From NCBI RefSeq assembly GCF_029525575.1, contig NZ_JAPDIA010000009.1:62001-126000 (forward strand): a stretch of 64,000 bases of DNA, given 5' to 3'. Of this stretch, positions 55,529-64,000 are shown one piece after another. Below the pieces are notes generated by a model, which did no database searches, was not told the DNA's origin, and saw nothing but the letters and a program-made list of their open reading frames with translations. This DNA comes from Cohnella rhizosphaerae. Its GTDB lineage: Bacteria; Bacillota; Bacilli; Paenibacillales; Paenibacillaceae. The stretch's first letter is position 1. Each line of letters opens with the position of its first letter. Made by a program: the position numbers and the translations under genes.

Positions 55529-57917
55529 ATGCGTTCACAACAACAATGGACGGCAAAGTGGATATGGGTCTCGGGAGCTAAGGATCTGAACGACGTCTAC
55601 GCAGAGGCTAGAAAGGTTTTCGAGGTCGGACCGTCAATCAAGCGCGCGAAGCTTCGAATTTCCGCGAACCAGGCTTACAAGCTTTATTTGAACGGCGAGG
55701 AATTGGGAAGGGGCCCTGCCCCTTCGGATCTGGCGTGGATGTCGTTCGACACGTATGAGGTTGCGGACCGCCTCTCCAGAGGGTCGAATGTGCTCGCGAT
55801 CGTGGCGAATAACTTCGGTACGGGAGAAATCGTGACGAATCAGCTTCAAGGACCCGGCGGGCTTATCTGCCAGTTGGATTTGTACGATTCCGAAGCGGCG
55901 CACGAGGAGCCACTGCAGACGATCGCGAGCGGAACCGAGTGGAAGTGCAGGCGTTCTCCGCGTTGGAAGGCGAACGCGAGCCGGCTGCATCTCTGGGGCG
56001 GCTACCGGGAGATCTTCGATGTCGCTCGGGAGGATGGCTGGGAGCGGATCGATTACGACGATTCCGGTTGGCCCGATGCCGAGGTTGTCGCCGGAGCGGA
56101 GGAACCGGGCTCTCCCTGGCCGCGACTGCTGCCGCGCGAGATTCCGTTTCTGCGGCGCACGCTCGTCCGACCTGCTTCGGTCGTCTCGTCGGAGCCGTTT
56201 CTTGGCGGGCTTGCGTTCGCTGAAGCTGCGTTGACGGATTCGCCTGAAAATGCGCTGACGATGGATGCTTCGAAGCCGGGGGAGCTTACCGCAGGTTACC
56301 TACGACTTCGGTGCTGAAGTGGTCGGCTACCCGAAGCTTAGGGTTGAAGCGCCGGAAGGGGGGCGTCCTTCAACTTTACTGCGGAGAGTCGCTGGAGGTA
56401 TCGCTGACAGATACGTATCTGCTGCGCCCAGGAGAGAATCTCCTCGAACCGTTCGGCCGCCGCGCGTTCCGTTACCTGAAGCTGGCGGCGATGGCAACGC
56501 CGGTACCGCTTCGCGTTCAACGCTTAGAGATGGAATTCGTGCGTTATCCGTTTACGGAGGCGGGCTCGTTCCGCTGCAGCGACGAGAGGCTGAACCAAAT
56601 ATGGGAGACGGGCCGCTATACGACGTTCGTGAACAGCCAGCATCACTTCGAGGACTGTCCTTACCGCGAGGCGGCTTTGTGGGTCGCAGATGCCGTGATT
56701 ATGGCGAAGGTCGTCTATCAGGTTTCTGACGACTCCGCCCTTGTTCGCAAGTCTCTCTTGCAAGGGGCGCGAATCCAGAACGAGGATGGCTCGATTCCGG
56801 GCAACGGCCCCGTGCGCAACTCGTTTATGCTGCCCGATTTTTGCGCGCATTGGCTTTTTGGCGTGAAGGCGTATTACGATTACAGCCATGACAAGTCCTT
56901 CTTGGAGGAAATCTGGCCGACCATCGTTTGCCTTGCGAGGTGGTTCGCCGACCAGGAGGACGAAACCGGACTGTTCGCCAGGGCGGACCGCGACGGCTGG
57001 TGGTGTTTTATCGATTGGTCGGACGATATCGAGCGGAAGGACCGGGTGACGGCGCTCTCCTGTTTCTACTATAAATTTTTGATGACGGCAGCGTCCCTGG
57101 CCGATACTGCGGGAGAGCCCGTCTTCGGGAAGGAGCTGGAGGAGAGGGCAAAAAAGGACGAGAGCATCGATCCGAAGAATGCTCCGGGAGCCGGATAAGG
57201 GAATGTACGTCGACTGCCGGACAGACAAAGGTTTATCGTCCAGCATCACCGCGCAGACGAATTTCGCTGCAGCCTGGTCCGGCATAATGGAGAAGAGCGA
57301 GGTCATGGCCTTTGTCGAGGGCGAGTTTCTGGCCGGCAGGCTGCCTCCGATTCGCGGATCCTTCTTCTACCATATCGTGCTGGAGACGCTATTTGACAAT
57401 GGCTACGCGACAGACGCGGTTCGCATTATTCGGTCGTATTGGGGAGCCATGCTGGACCGGGGAGCGACGACTTGGTGGGAAACGTTCGATCCTTCTCTGC
57501 CGTTCTCGACGACTCCGAGTCCATATATGGGCCATACGCCTACGTATCTTCAGGATTTCATTCCGGTCAGCCTGTCCCACGGATGGGGGGGCCTCGCCTA
57601 CGTACTTGTTAAGCAAAGAGCTGCTGGGCATCGATGTCTCCCACATGGGAGAGAACAGGGTCGTGCTGCAGCCCTTCGCGGCCCAAGGGATCGACTGGGC
57701 CGAAGGCGTCGTTCCGACCAAGCGCGGAGAGATCCGCGTCCGGTGGGGGCGGCAGTCGAATGGAGAGATCAGCTACCAGGCGGAACTGCCGAAAGGGATC
57801 TTCTGGTCGGCGGCGAGCGTAGCGTCGGCGACTGTTTCGGAGAACGGAGACAGCGTTCGCATTACAGGTACGTTGCCGGCAATGAATGCGGAGGCGGCTT
57901 GGACTACAACCGTATAA
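55529..57917 (+). CDS. GH78-type alpha-L-rhamnosidase (four +1 shifts)
   Basis: 794 aa after correction; ATG 55529 follows GGGGAGAAG. N-terminal beta-sandwich for rhamnose-like ligands (KWIWVSGAKDLNDVYAEARK; RISANQAYKLYLNGEELGRG), a central (alpha/alpha)6 barrel with the GH78 signature FEDCPYREAALWVAD, whose Glu/Asp are the likely general acid region, and a C-terminal sandwich after SHGWGASPTYLLSKELLGI. Extra bases: G5 56278-56282, G6 56358-56363, A6 57150-57155, G7 57585-57591. No signal peptide, so it would release rhamnose from imported oligosaccharides. Motif sharing with the repressor at 58031 suggests a common regulon. Confidence 0.87.
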
Positions 57918-57937
57918 TGTAATAATTCCTTTGTTTT

Positions 57938-57972
57938 GGCGGCTGGTTCTCAAGGAAGCGAGCCGCCTTTTT
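57938..57972 (+). terminator. Rho-independent terminator after GH78
   Basis: GGCGGCT (57938-57944) pairs with AGCCGCC (57961-57967), followed by five Ts. Confidence 0.85.
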
Positions 57973-57975
57973 GTG

Positions 57976-58007
57976 TTGCGAAAAATCGCGAGCTTAAGTA
58001 TACTTAA
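57976..58007 (+). promoter_or_regulatory. Promoter with overlapping palindromic operator of the GntR/LacI repressor
   Basis: TTGCGA (57976-57981), 17-bp spacer, TATACT (57999-58004). The -10 box lies inside a perfect 14-bp palindrome TTAAGTATACTTAA (57994-58007), 23 bp before the repressor start. This is the expected geometry for autorepression. Confidence 0.75.
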
Positions 58008-58030
58008 TCCATTCAGGGGAGTGGATTCGT

Positions 58031-59149
58031 ATGGATACGGACAAATTTGACAAAATGCCCATGTACCAATATATCGTGAACGATCTCAGGCGTAAGATCG
58101 AAAGAGGCGAGCTCAATCCTCACGACCCGCTGCCCACGCAAATCGAACTGGCAAAAGAATATAACACGAGCGAGATTACATCCCGCCGGGCGATGTCGGA
58201 GCTCGTGAAGGAAGGACATGTCTATCGAATCCGGGGCAAGGGGAGCTTCATTCAAGAGAAATCGAACGCCGAAGGCGGCGTCAAACCGATTCGCACCCTT
58301 TATTTCGTATACCAGATTGAGACCGACAGCTTTAATCATCCTTTCTTTAACGATATGTTCGACGGGATCAAAGAGGTATGCGAGGAGAACGGAGTCGACT
58401 TCTATCTTTGGAATATCGGCAAAGATTATGTGCTTCCCGATGATCCTCAGGCAGGCATCATTCTTCTGACAGGGCAGGACGACTTCGATCTAACCCGCCT
58501 GAGCAAATGGCAGCAAGAGCGCAGGCGGATTGCGACGGTTCACTTTTATTATCCGCATTTGGGCATACCGTATGTGATCGTGGACAATCTGACCGGGGGT
58601 TATCTGGCTACGCAGCATTTGCTTTCACTGGGGCACAGGCGAATCGGAGTCATCCTCACGGGCAACTCGGTTCTAGACATGAATCAGGAGTTTTCTCTCC
58701 GTCTGCAAGGGTACCGATTAGCGCTGTCGCAGCACCAGATCGCGTTTGAGCCTGAGCTCATCGTCTTTGTGAGCGGCAGTCAGGAGCGGACTGAGATGGG
58801 GGCGGACGGCTTTCGGCGCTTAATGAGCCTGGATCATCCGCCGACCGCGGTATTTGCCACAAGCGACAATAAGGCAATCGGTGCGATGGAGGCGGCCAGG
58901 AAGATGCTGCTGAATGTGCCGAACGACATCAGCATCGTCGGTTTTGACGATATTCAGGCGGGCCAGTATACGTATCCACCCCTTACCACCGTTAACCAGA
59001 ATACGAAGAAGCTCGGTCAGCGGGCTGCGGAGATCCTGCTGTTTGAATTGAAGGACGGACAGAATCAGCTTCTTAAGGATGAGATCGTACCGACCTTAAA
59101 GCTGCGGAACAGCACGGGACCGGTGGCGATGAAAGGGCCGGACCAATAA
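58031..59149 (+). CDS. AraR-like transcriptional repressor (GntR HTH + LacI-type sugar-binding domain)
   Basis: Intact, 372 aa; ATG 58031 after GGGG AGTG. Residues 5-75 are a GntR winged helix (PMYQYIVNDLRRKIERGEL; LPTQIELAKEYNTSEITSRR; VYRIRGKGSFIQE). Residues 90-365 are a LacI/periplasmic-binding-like effector domain (GYLATQHLLSLGHRRIGVI; VFATSDNKAIGAMEAA; ISIVGFDDIQ). This domain pair is that of AraR from Bacillus, whose effector is L-arabinose; the sugar here is unknown. It sits between the GH78 gene and the fourth transporter, both of which carry similar AGTATA-type sites at their promoters. Confidence 0.92.
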   Translation: MDTDKFDKMPMYQYIVNDLRRKIERGELNPHDPLPTQIELAKEYNTSEITSRRAMSELVKEGHVYRIRGKGSFIQEKSNAEGGVKPIRTLYFVYQIETDSFNHPFFNDMFDGIKEVCEENGVDFYLWNIGKDYVLPDDPQAGIILLTGQDDFDLTRLSKWQQERRRIATVHFYYPHLGIPYVIVDNLTGGYLATQHLLSLGHRRIGVILTGNSVLDMNQEFSLRLQGYRLALSQHQIAFEPELIVFVSGSQERTEMGADGFRRLMSLDHPPTAVFATSDNKAIGAMEAARKMLLNVPNDISIVGFDDIQAGQYTYPPLTTVNQNTKKLGQRAAEILLFELKDGQNQLLKDEIVPTLKLRNSTGPVAMKGPDQ

Positions 59150-59182
59150 AGAAAGATTTCATATTCGTTAATTAAAGGAAAG

Positions 59183-59210
59183 GCTGTCGGCTCAAGACGA
59201 CAGCTTTTTT
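59183..59210 (+). terminator. Rho-independent terminator after the repressor
   Basis: GCTGTCG (59183-59189) pairs with CGACAGC (59198-59204), followed by six Ts. Confidence 0.88.
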
Positions 59211-59242
59211 CTTGTCTTTTCGCCAACTTTTCAAAAAGGCTA

Positions 59243-59310
59243 TTGCACGATGGGGAATGTTTATTGTATACTTTGATTTGTAAGGTATATCGATTTAGTA
59301 TATACATACC
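59243..59310 (+). promoter_or_regulatory. Promoter and AGTATA-type operators of the fourth transporter operon
   Basis: TTGCAC (59243-59248), 18-bp spacer, TATACT (59267-59272). GTATACTTTG (59266-59275) overlaps the -10 box and resembles half of the 57994 palindrome; TTTAGTATATACATA follows at 59294-59308. Likely bound by the adjacent GntR/LacI repressor. Confidence 0.65.
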
Positions 59311-59347
59311 TTTCCGAGAAAGCCATTTATCGGGGGGAAAGTAGCGC

Positions 59348-59363
59348 TTCAAAACGTTTTGAA
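59348..59363 (+). promoter_or_regulatory. Perfect 16-bp palindrome, LacI-family-type operator in the leader
   Basis: TTCAAAACGTTTTGAA, with the central CG typical of LacI/CcpA-family operators, lies about 75 bp downstream of the -10 box and 18 bp before the ATG at 59382, just ahead of the ribosome binding site GAGAGGAG. It differs from the cre consensus at the first G, so a dedicated LacI-type regulator is as likely as CcpA. Confidence 0.65.
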
Positions 59364-59381
59364 ATGAGAGAGGAGATTGAC

Positions 59382-61032
59382 ATGAACATTAAAAAAAAGC
59401 TCGGCGATCCTCGCTAGCGCGCTGTTAACCGCGACTGCGCTGGCGGCATGCAGCAACAACAACAACAAAGCGGAGCCAGAGTCGAGCGCATCCGCAAGCG
59501 CATCCGCAAGCTCGACCGAAACGGCGGCTTCCCAGCTGTCGGGCACGTTTAACATCTCGCTTTCGAACGGTTCGTCAGCCGTTTGGAACGCGGTCGCAGG
59601 CGCCTACATGAAAAAGAATCCCGGCGTGAAGGTTAACGTCGACATCAAACCGGCGGATAACTACAAAGAATGGCTGACCGCCCAGTTCGCGGCGGGAACG
59701 CCGGATGCCGACCTCGTCACCAACAATGAAGTGGCGAACCTGTTGGCGGATAAAAAATTCGTCGATTATTATCCGTATTTAGACCAAGTGAATCCTTATA
59801 CCAACAAGCCTTGGAAGGATTCGCTCGATCTCGCCGCGATGGGCATCAACCTGGATAGCGTGGGAACCGAAGACCACTTGTACAATCTGAATTTCGAATC
59901 TGTGCAGATCGTCTGGATGTACAACAAGGAGATCTTCGACAAGATTGGCATTTCGGAGGTGCCCAAGACCTTCGGCGAACTGACGGCGGACTTCGACAAG
60001 ATCAAGGCCGCAGGTTACACGCCGCTTGCCCTGGCCGGAGACGCTAATTCGATGTGGAGCGGTCAGGCCGGCTGGCTGGTGCGGATCTATGCCGACCAAT
60101 ACTTGCGAGATTATATTAATGTCATCCGGTCGCAAGAACAGGATTACACCTATTTGCCGAGCGTAGACGGCATTTGGAAGTACGACCCGACGGATCCGTT
60201 CAACGATGCAAACAGCAACGTCACCAAGAACCCGCTTCGCCAATGGAAGGCCGTTCAAGACAAGTCGGGACCGTACAAGATCGCGGGCAACCCGGCGTGG
60301 ACGGCCTACGCGGATAACTTGAAGAAGCTGTTCTCCTATACGCCGGACGGATTCTTCGGCGTAAAGGATGACCAGGCCTACCAGATGTTCCTGACGGGCA
60401 AGGCGGCGACGATGGTCTCTACGCCCGCTTCCTACTGGCAGCTGCCGAAGGATTTCGCCGATGAGGCGAAGACGGGCGCTACAGGCGGCGTCAAGGCATT
60501 CGACTATGGATTTTTCAACATGCCGTCGATGGAAGGCGAAGGCGTCATCGCTCCGGCCCGCACGATACAGATTCCGATCGGTTTCTACGGTCTTGTGAGC
60601 AAAGATGCAGAGCAGAACGCGCTCGGTATGGATTTTATGATGTATCTGACTAGTCCCGAAGGGTACAAGGTCTATGCCGAAGCCATTCAAAACAGTAAGG
60701 ATGCGTCACTCTCCGGAGCGCCGGCGCTGAAGGACATCACGCTTCCGGCCGAGATGACCGCCGCGTTCGCCAACTTCGAGCCGATCGGCAATACAGAGGG
60801 CTACGAGAGCCCGAGCAACAATCTGGCCCGCGGCATCAACGATTACCAGCCTTCCGTGCAGGATTGGGTCGGCAGCGTGCAGCGCTTCTTCGCGGGCAAG
60901 CTTACGACGGAGCAGTACCTGAGCGAGCTTCAAGCCAATATCGACAAGTACCTGGAGCCCATGCTGAAGCAGAGCAAGAAGGAGCTGTCCGATCTGGATA
61001 CGCCTGAGAGAAGACCGCCCGAACGCAAGTAA
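59382..61032 (+). CDS. Sugar ABC transporter substrate-binding lipoprotein (one +1 shift)
   Basis: 549 aa after correction; ATG 59382 behind GAGAGGAG. The A8 at 59391-59398 should be A7, which turns an immediate dead end into MNIKKSSAILASALLTATAL with lipobox LAAC. A Ser/Ala repeat linker (SASASASAS) is followed by a COG1653 fold (FNISLSNGSSAVWNAVAGAY; FLTGKAATMVSTPASYW). It is the first gene of the operon controlled by the two operator types upstream, and is separated from the permeases by an attenuator-like hairpin. Confidence 0.9.
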
Positions 61033-61044
61033 GAAAATGAGTTT

Positions 61045-61075
61045 CAACCGCGCAGGCGCCGAGCCTGCGCGGTTG
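61045..61075 (+). terminator. Intercistronic hairpin (attenuator or 3-prime stabiliser)
   Basis: Perfect 13-bp stem CAACCGCGCAGGC (61045-61057) / GCCTGCGCGGTTG (61063-61075), loop GCCGA, followed only by AGTTT. It is 13 nt after the binding-protein stop and 72 nt before the permease start. Such structures let the binding protein be made in excess over the permeases. Confidence 0.75.
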
Positions 61076-61146
61076 AGTTTGCACGTTGACGAAGGAGCAT
61101 CCCGTTTATGAACATGGAAGGCCAAGCACAGGCAAGGAGGAGCACG

Positions 61147-63064
61147 ATGAGAAAAATCCCTTGGATCCTATTGACGCTGTTGCTCCTGTTGGGACTCGTG
61201 CCGAGCGCCGTCTCTGCGAATTCAGAATGGATCATCGAAGGTGCCGGAGGGATTACATCCATCAGCGCCTCGGCGGACGGAAGCCGGTTAGCGGTCGGCA
61301 CCCATGGCTCCAAGACGAATGTCTACGATCAAGAGGGGGAAGCTGCTGCATGAGACGCAAGCGAAAAATGTCGTCACCGACGTTTCGCTGCTAAATGACG
61401 GAACCTTGTTCGTTGCCTCGGACGATCGGCATCTTTACGCTTACGATCCCGAAGGCAGCCTGCGTTGGGACGTCGATATGAAGCGTCAGGTGAAGAGCAT
61501 ATCGGCCTCGAGCGACGGTTCCGTCCTGGCCGTCGTCATTCAGCGGAGCAACGATCTGTTGTTCGTGAATGCGCTAACCGGAGATACGACGGGCACGGCC
61601 GAGATCGGCACGGTCATGAAGACGGTCAGGATATCCGGGAATGGGGAATGGATCGCCGTTGCGACTGCGGACCAATATGTGCATCTGGTGGCGAAGGACG
61701 GGAAGGTTCTGCGCAAGTTCGGCGCCGAAGGTCAGATCGCTTCCATTGCCGTGACGAACGACGGCTACACGGCCGTCGGGACGAATTCCGACCAGGTCGA
61801 GCTTTTCGACGCGAATGGTAATAAGGCGAAGGTCTACGACACGCGGGATAGCGTCTCTGCCGTTACCTTTTCGAAGGACGGCGAGCTTGTGGGAGCCGCG
61901 GATCTGTCGGGCAACTTCTATATTTACAACCGCGGCGGCAAGAAGCTGTGGGAAGCGAAGGAAGGCAAGGCTGGACGTGCCGTGGAGTTCGCCCCGGACG
62001 GCAAGACCCTCTACGCGGGAACGGACGTCGGCCGAGTTCTGAAGCTGGACGTCGGCAGCGTCGTGAAAAGCGCGGAGAGCGAAGCGAGACTAAAAATCAT
62101 CCTGTGGACGGCGTTGGCGGCTGCAGCCGTTGCGGCCTTTCTGCTGCTCCTGCTTTATATGAAGAAGCGCAATAAGCTGGGCATATTCAAAGACATGTGG
62201 CGAGCCAAATGGATTTATATCGGACTCGCTCCGAGCTTCCTGCTCATCTTCGTGTTCTTGTACTTCCCGGCGTCCTCGGGACTGTTCCACTCGCTGTACA
62301 AGTGGCAGCCGGGCGGAACGACGACCTTCGTCGGTCTGGACAACTTCAAGCGCATGATCGACGATCCTTATGTAACGAAAGGATTCGGCAACCTGCTGAT
62401 TCTGATCGTGACGGGACTTGTCAAGACGCTCATTCCTCCGCTTATCGTCGCCGAACTGATCTACCACTTGCGAAGCAAAAGGCTTCAGTACGGCTCGCGG
62501 ACGGCCTTTACGGCTTCGATGGTCATTCCCTCGGTCGCGGGGTTGCTCATATGGCAGAACTTCTATGATCCGAACACGGGACTGTTCAACAATTTCCTGG
62601 AGTTGATCGGGCTCGGTTCCTGGACGCACGGGTGGTTGGGCGATCCGAATACGGCGCTCTGGGCGCTGATCTTTATCGGTTTTCCGTTCGTGGGCATCCT
62701 TCAACTGCTCGTTCTGTATGCGGGCCTGCTGGCCATCCCCGGAGAACTCACCGAATCGGCTAAGATGGACGGTGCTGGATTGTGGAGGATCATTCGTTCG
62801 ATTCATCTGCCGATGCTGTCCAGCCAATTCAAGTTCCTGATTATTCTCGGCCTGATCGGCATCATCCAGGACTTCAACGGGATCTTGATCGTCACGGGCG
62901 GCGGTCCCATGGATTCGACCTACGTTCCCGCGCTGCAAATGTACTATGCCGCTACGAAGTTCAACGATCTTGGCTACGCGTCGGCGCTCGGCGTCAGCAT
63001 GTTCGCCGTCATACTGGTCATTACCGTCATCAATATGAAGCTCATCAAATCGGCGAACGATTAG
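61147..63064 (+). CDS. Fusion of a secreted WD40/PQQ-like beta-propeller to a MalF-type ABC permease (one +1 shift)
   Basis: 638 aa after correction; ATG 61147 follows AAGGAGG; ATG 61108 is less likely. Signal peptide MRKIPWILLTLLLLLGLV ending VSA-NS. Residues 28-310 are about seven blades with repeats such as GGITSISASADGSRLAVGTH, GTLFVASDDRHLYAYDPEGS and VEFAPDGKTLYAGTDVG. A membrane segment ILWTALAAAAVAAFLLLLLY (about 316-336) leads into a full permease: WIYIGLAPSFLLIFVFLYFP and EAA loop ELTESAKMDGAGLWRIIRSI. The only frame problem, G5 61335-61339, is near the start; propeller and permease lie in one uninterrupted frame from 61304 on, so the fusion is not an artefact of correction. The propeller should face outside. 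Confidence 0.85.
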
Positions 63065-63076
63065 GGAGGCACGACT

Positions 63077-63911
63077 ATGAATATTCGCCAGCACCTTAAC
63101 TTTCGACAGCTCGGCATCGTCGCGATACTCGCTTTGCTGGTTTTCCTTACGCTTGTGCCGATTCTGTTCATGATGATCAGCTCCCTGAAGAGCAATGCCC
63201 AGATTCTCGGCAACTTTTGGGGGGATACCGTCCCCCGCGAGATGGGGCAATTATGCCGAAGCCTTCCGCGTCATCTGGCGCTACATCGTGAACACGGTCG
63301 GTTATGCGGTCGCCGGCAGCGTCTGCGTCATGATTCTGTCCGCGGTGTCGGGTTATCTGTTCGCCAAAAAGACGTTTCCCGGCAAGGAAACGCTTTTCTT
63401 GATGATGCTTGCAATCATGATGATACCGGGCATTCTGACGCTCATTCCTTCTTACGTGCTGTACGAAAACATGGGTCTCACGAATACGCCCTGGGCAATC
63501 ATCGTCTCCAGCGCGGCGGGCGGACAGATCTTCGGAACCTTCCTCTGCCGAACGTATATGGCGGGCTTGCCGGGCGAACTGTTCGAAGCGGCTCGAATGG
63601 ACGGAGCGACGGAGAGGCGGGTCTTCCTTCAGATCGTCGTGCCGCTATCGCTGCCCATTCTCGCCACGCTTTTTATTATGCAATCCGTCGGCGTATATAA
63701 CGATTATATCTGGCCGCTGCTCACGATTCGCGACAGCAACCTCCAGGTCATCTCCGTCGGCCTCACGCTCTTCACCAAGCAGTTCGGGGTTACCGATCTC
63801 GGAACGCGGTTCGCGGCATATGCGATCTCGTCCGTTCCCCTGCTGTTCATTTTCTCCTTCGGCATGAAGTACTACATCCAGGGGATGACGCAGGGCGCCC
63901 TGAAGATGTGA
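63077..63911 (+). CDS. Sugar ABC transporter permease, MalG type (one +1 shift)
   Basis: 277 aa after correction; ATG 63077 with GGGAGG upstream, 12 nt after the fusion gene. TM1 LGIVAILALLVFLTLVPILF; EAA loop ELFEAARMDGATERRVFLQI; C-terminus KYYIQGMTQGALKM. The G6 run 63219-63224 should be G5, giving NFWGIPSPARWGNYAEAFRV. Partner of the propeller-permease. Confidence 0.9.
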
Positions 63912-63939
63912 CTGCTTTATATCATCAAGGAGGTGACGA

Positions 63940-64000
63940 ATGGATAACGCGGGTTATCGCCCCAGGTTCGTATGACCGCCCCGTATCGTCTTGGTTGAAA
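63940..64000 (+). CDS. Start of a further gene, cut by the window end
   Basis: A strong AAGGAGGTGA precedes ATG 63940. As written the frame stops after 11 codons (TGA 63973). If the C4 at 63960-63963 carries one extra C, like the other sites, the frame stays open to the edge (MDNAGYRPGSYDRPVSSWLK). Product unknown; position suggests another enzyme of the sugar operon. Confidence 0.45.

Noticed and set aside
2991..63224. Treating the frame-broken genes as true pseudogenes
   Set aside because: All breaks are single extra bases in runs, the coding sequence is otherwise intact, ribosome binding sites and motifs are preserved, and whole operons would be dead at once.
1..64000. tRNA, rRNA, transposase, integrase or phage genes
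   Set aside because: None recognised on reading either strand.

Overview
The window looks like a chromosomal segment of a high-GC, low-copy-repeat member of the Paenibacillaceae (Paenibacillus or Cohnella type). The evidence is strong AGGAGG-type ribosome binding sites with many TTG and GTG starts, YesM/YesN-type two-component pairs, SBP-permease-permease sugar ABC operons without their own ATPase, S-layer-homology domains, and a dense set of plant cell-wall glycoside hydrolases. I found no rRNA, tRNA, CRISPR array, transposase or phage gene. All genes are on the plus strand except a two-gene minus-strand block at 41.8-43.5 kb.

Layout. (1) 0-10.1 kb: sensor kinase end, AraC-type response regulator, sugar-binding lipoprotein, two permeases, a GH43-CBM6 enzyme and a GH106-like enzyme, apparently one operon. 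(2) 10.1-18.6 kb: a secreted multi-CBM protein behind a perfect cre site, an esterase-like hydrolase and a secreted beta-helix (pectate-lyase-3-like) protein. (3) 18.8-31.3 kb: a membrane-tethered AraC regulator, an LplB/YtcP/LplA-type transporter, a very large unassigned cytoplasmic protein, a GH105 hydrolase and an FAD oxidoreductase. (4) 31.5-41.7 kb: secreted GH43, a third transporter, a second YesM/YesN pair and a GH88 enzyme. (5) 41.8-43.5 kb, minus strand: phytanoyl-CoA-dioxygenase-like protein and AraC regulator. (6) 43.8-55.3 kb: an effector or toxin region with a circularly permuted OTU-like protein and a 2705-residue SLH/FN3/NHL/YD-repeat (Rhs) surface protein. (7) 55.5-64 kb: GH78 rhamnosidase, GntR/LacI-type (AraR-like) repressor, and a fourth transporter whose first permease carries an extracytoplasmic beta-propeller, with palindromic operators at the promoters.

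Taken together, most of the window reads as a pectin/rhamnogalacturonan-type utilisation locus. Secreted enzymes cut the polymer, four ABC importers (sharing an ATPase encoded elsewhere) bring in oligosaccharides, and cytoplasmic GH43, GH106, GH78, GH105 and GH88 enzymes finish them. Each transporter has its own local regulator.

Caution on reading frames: 22 of the 34 genes need at least one single-base correction. I resolved 47 such sites; every one is one extra base, and nearly all lie in a G, A, T or C run. This points to a systematic sequence error rather than gene decay. Coordinates are those of the sequence as given, and amino-acid lengths are after removing the extra bases. The two observations I consider most novel are the propeller-permease fusion (61147-63064) and the permuted OTU-like effector (43808-46208).
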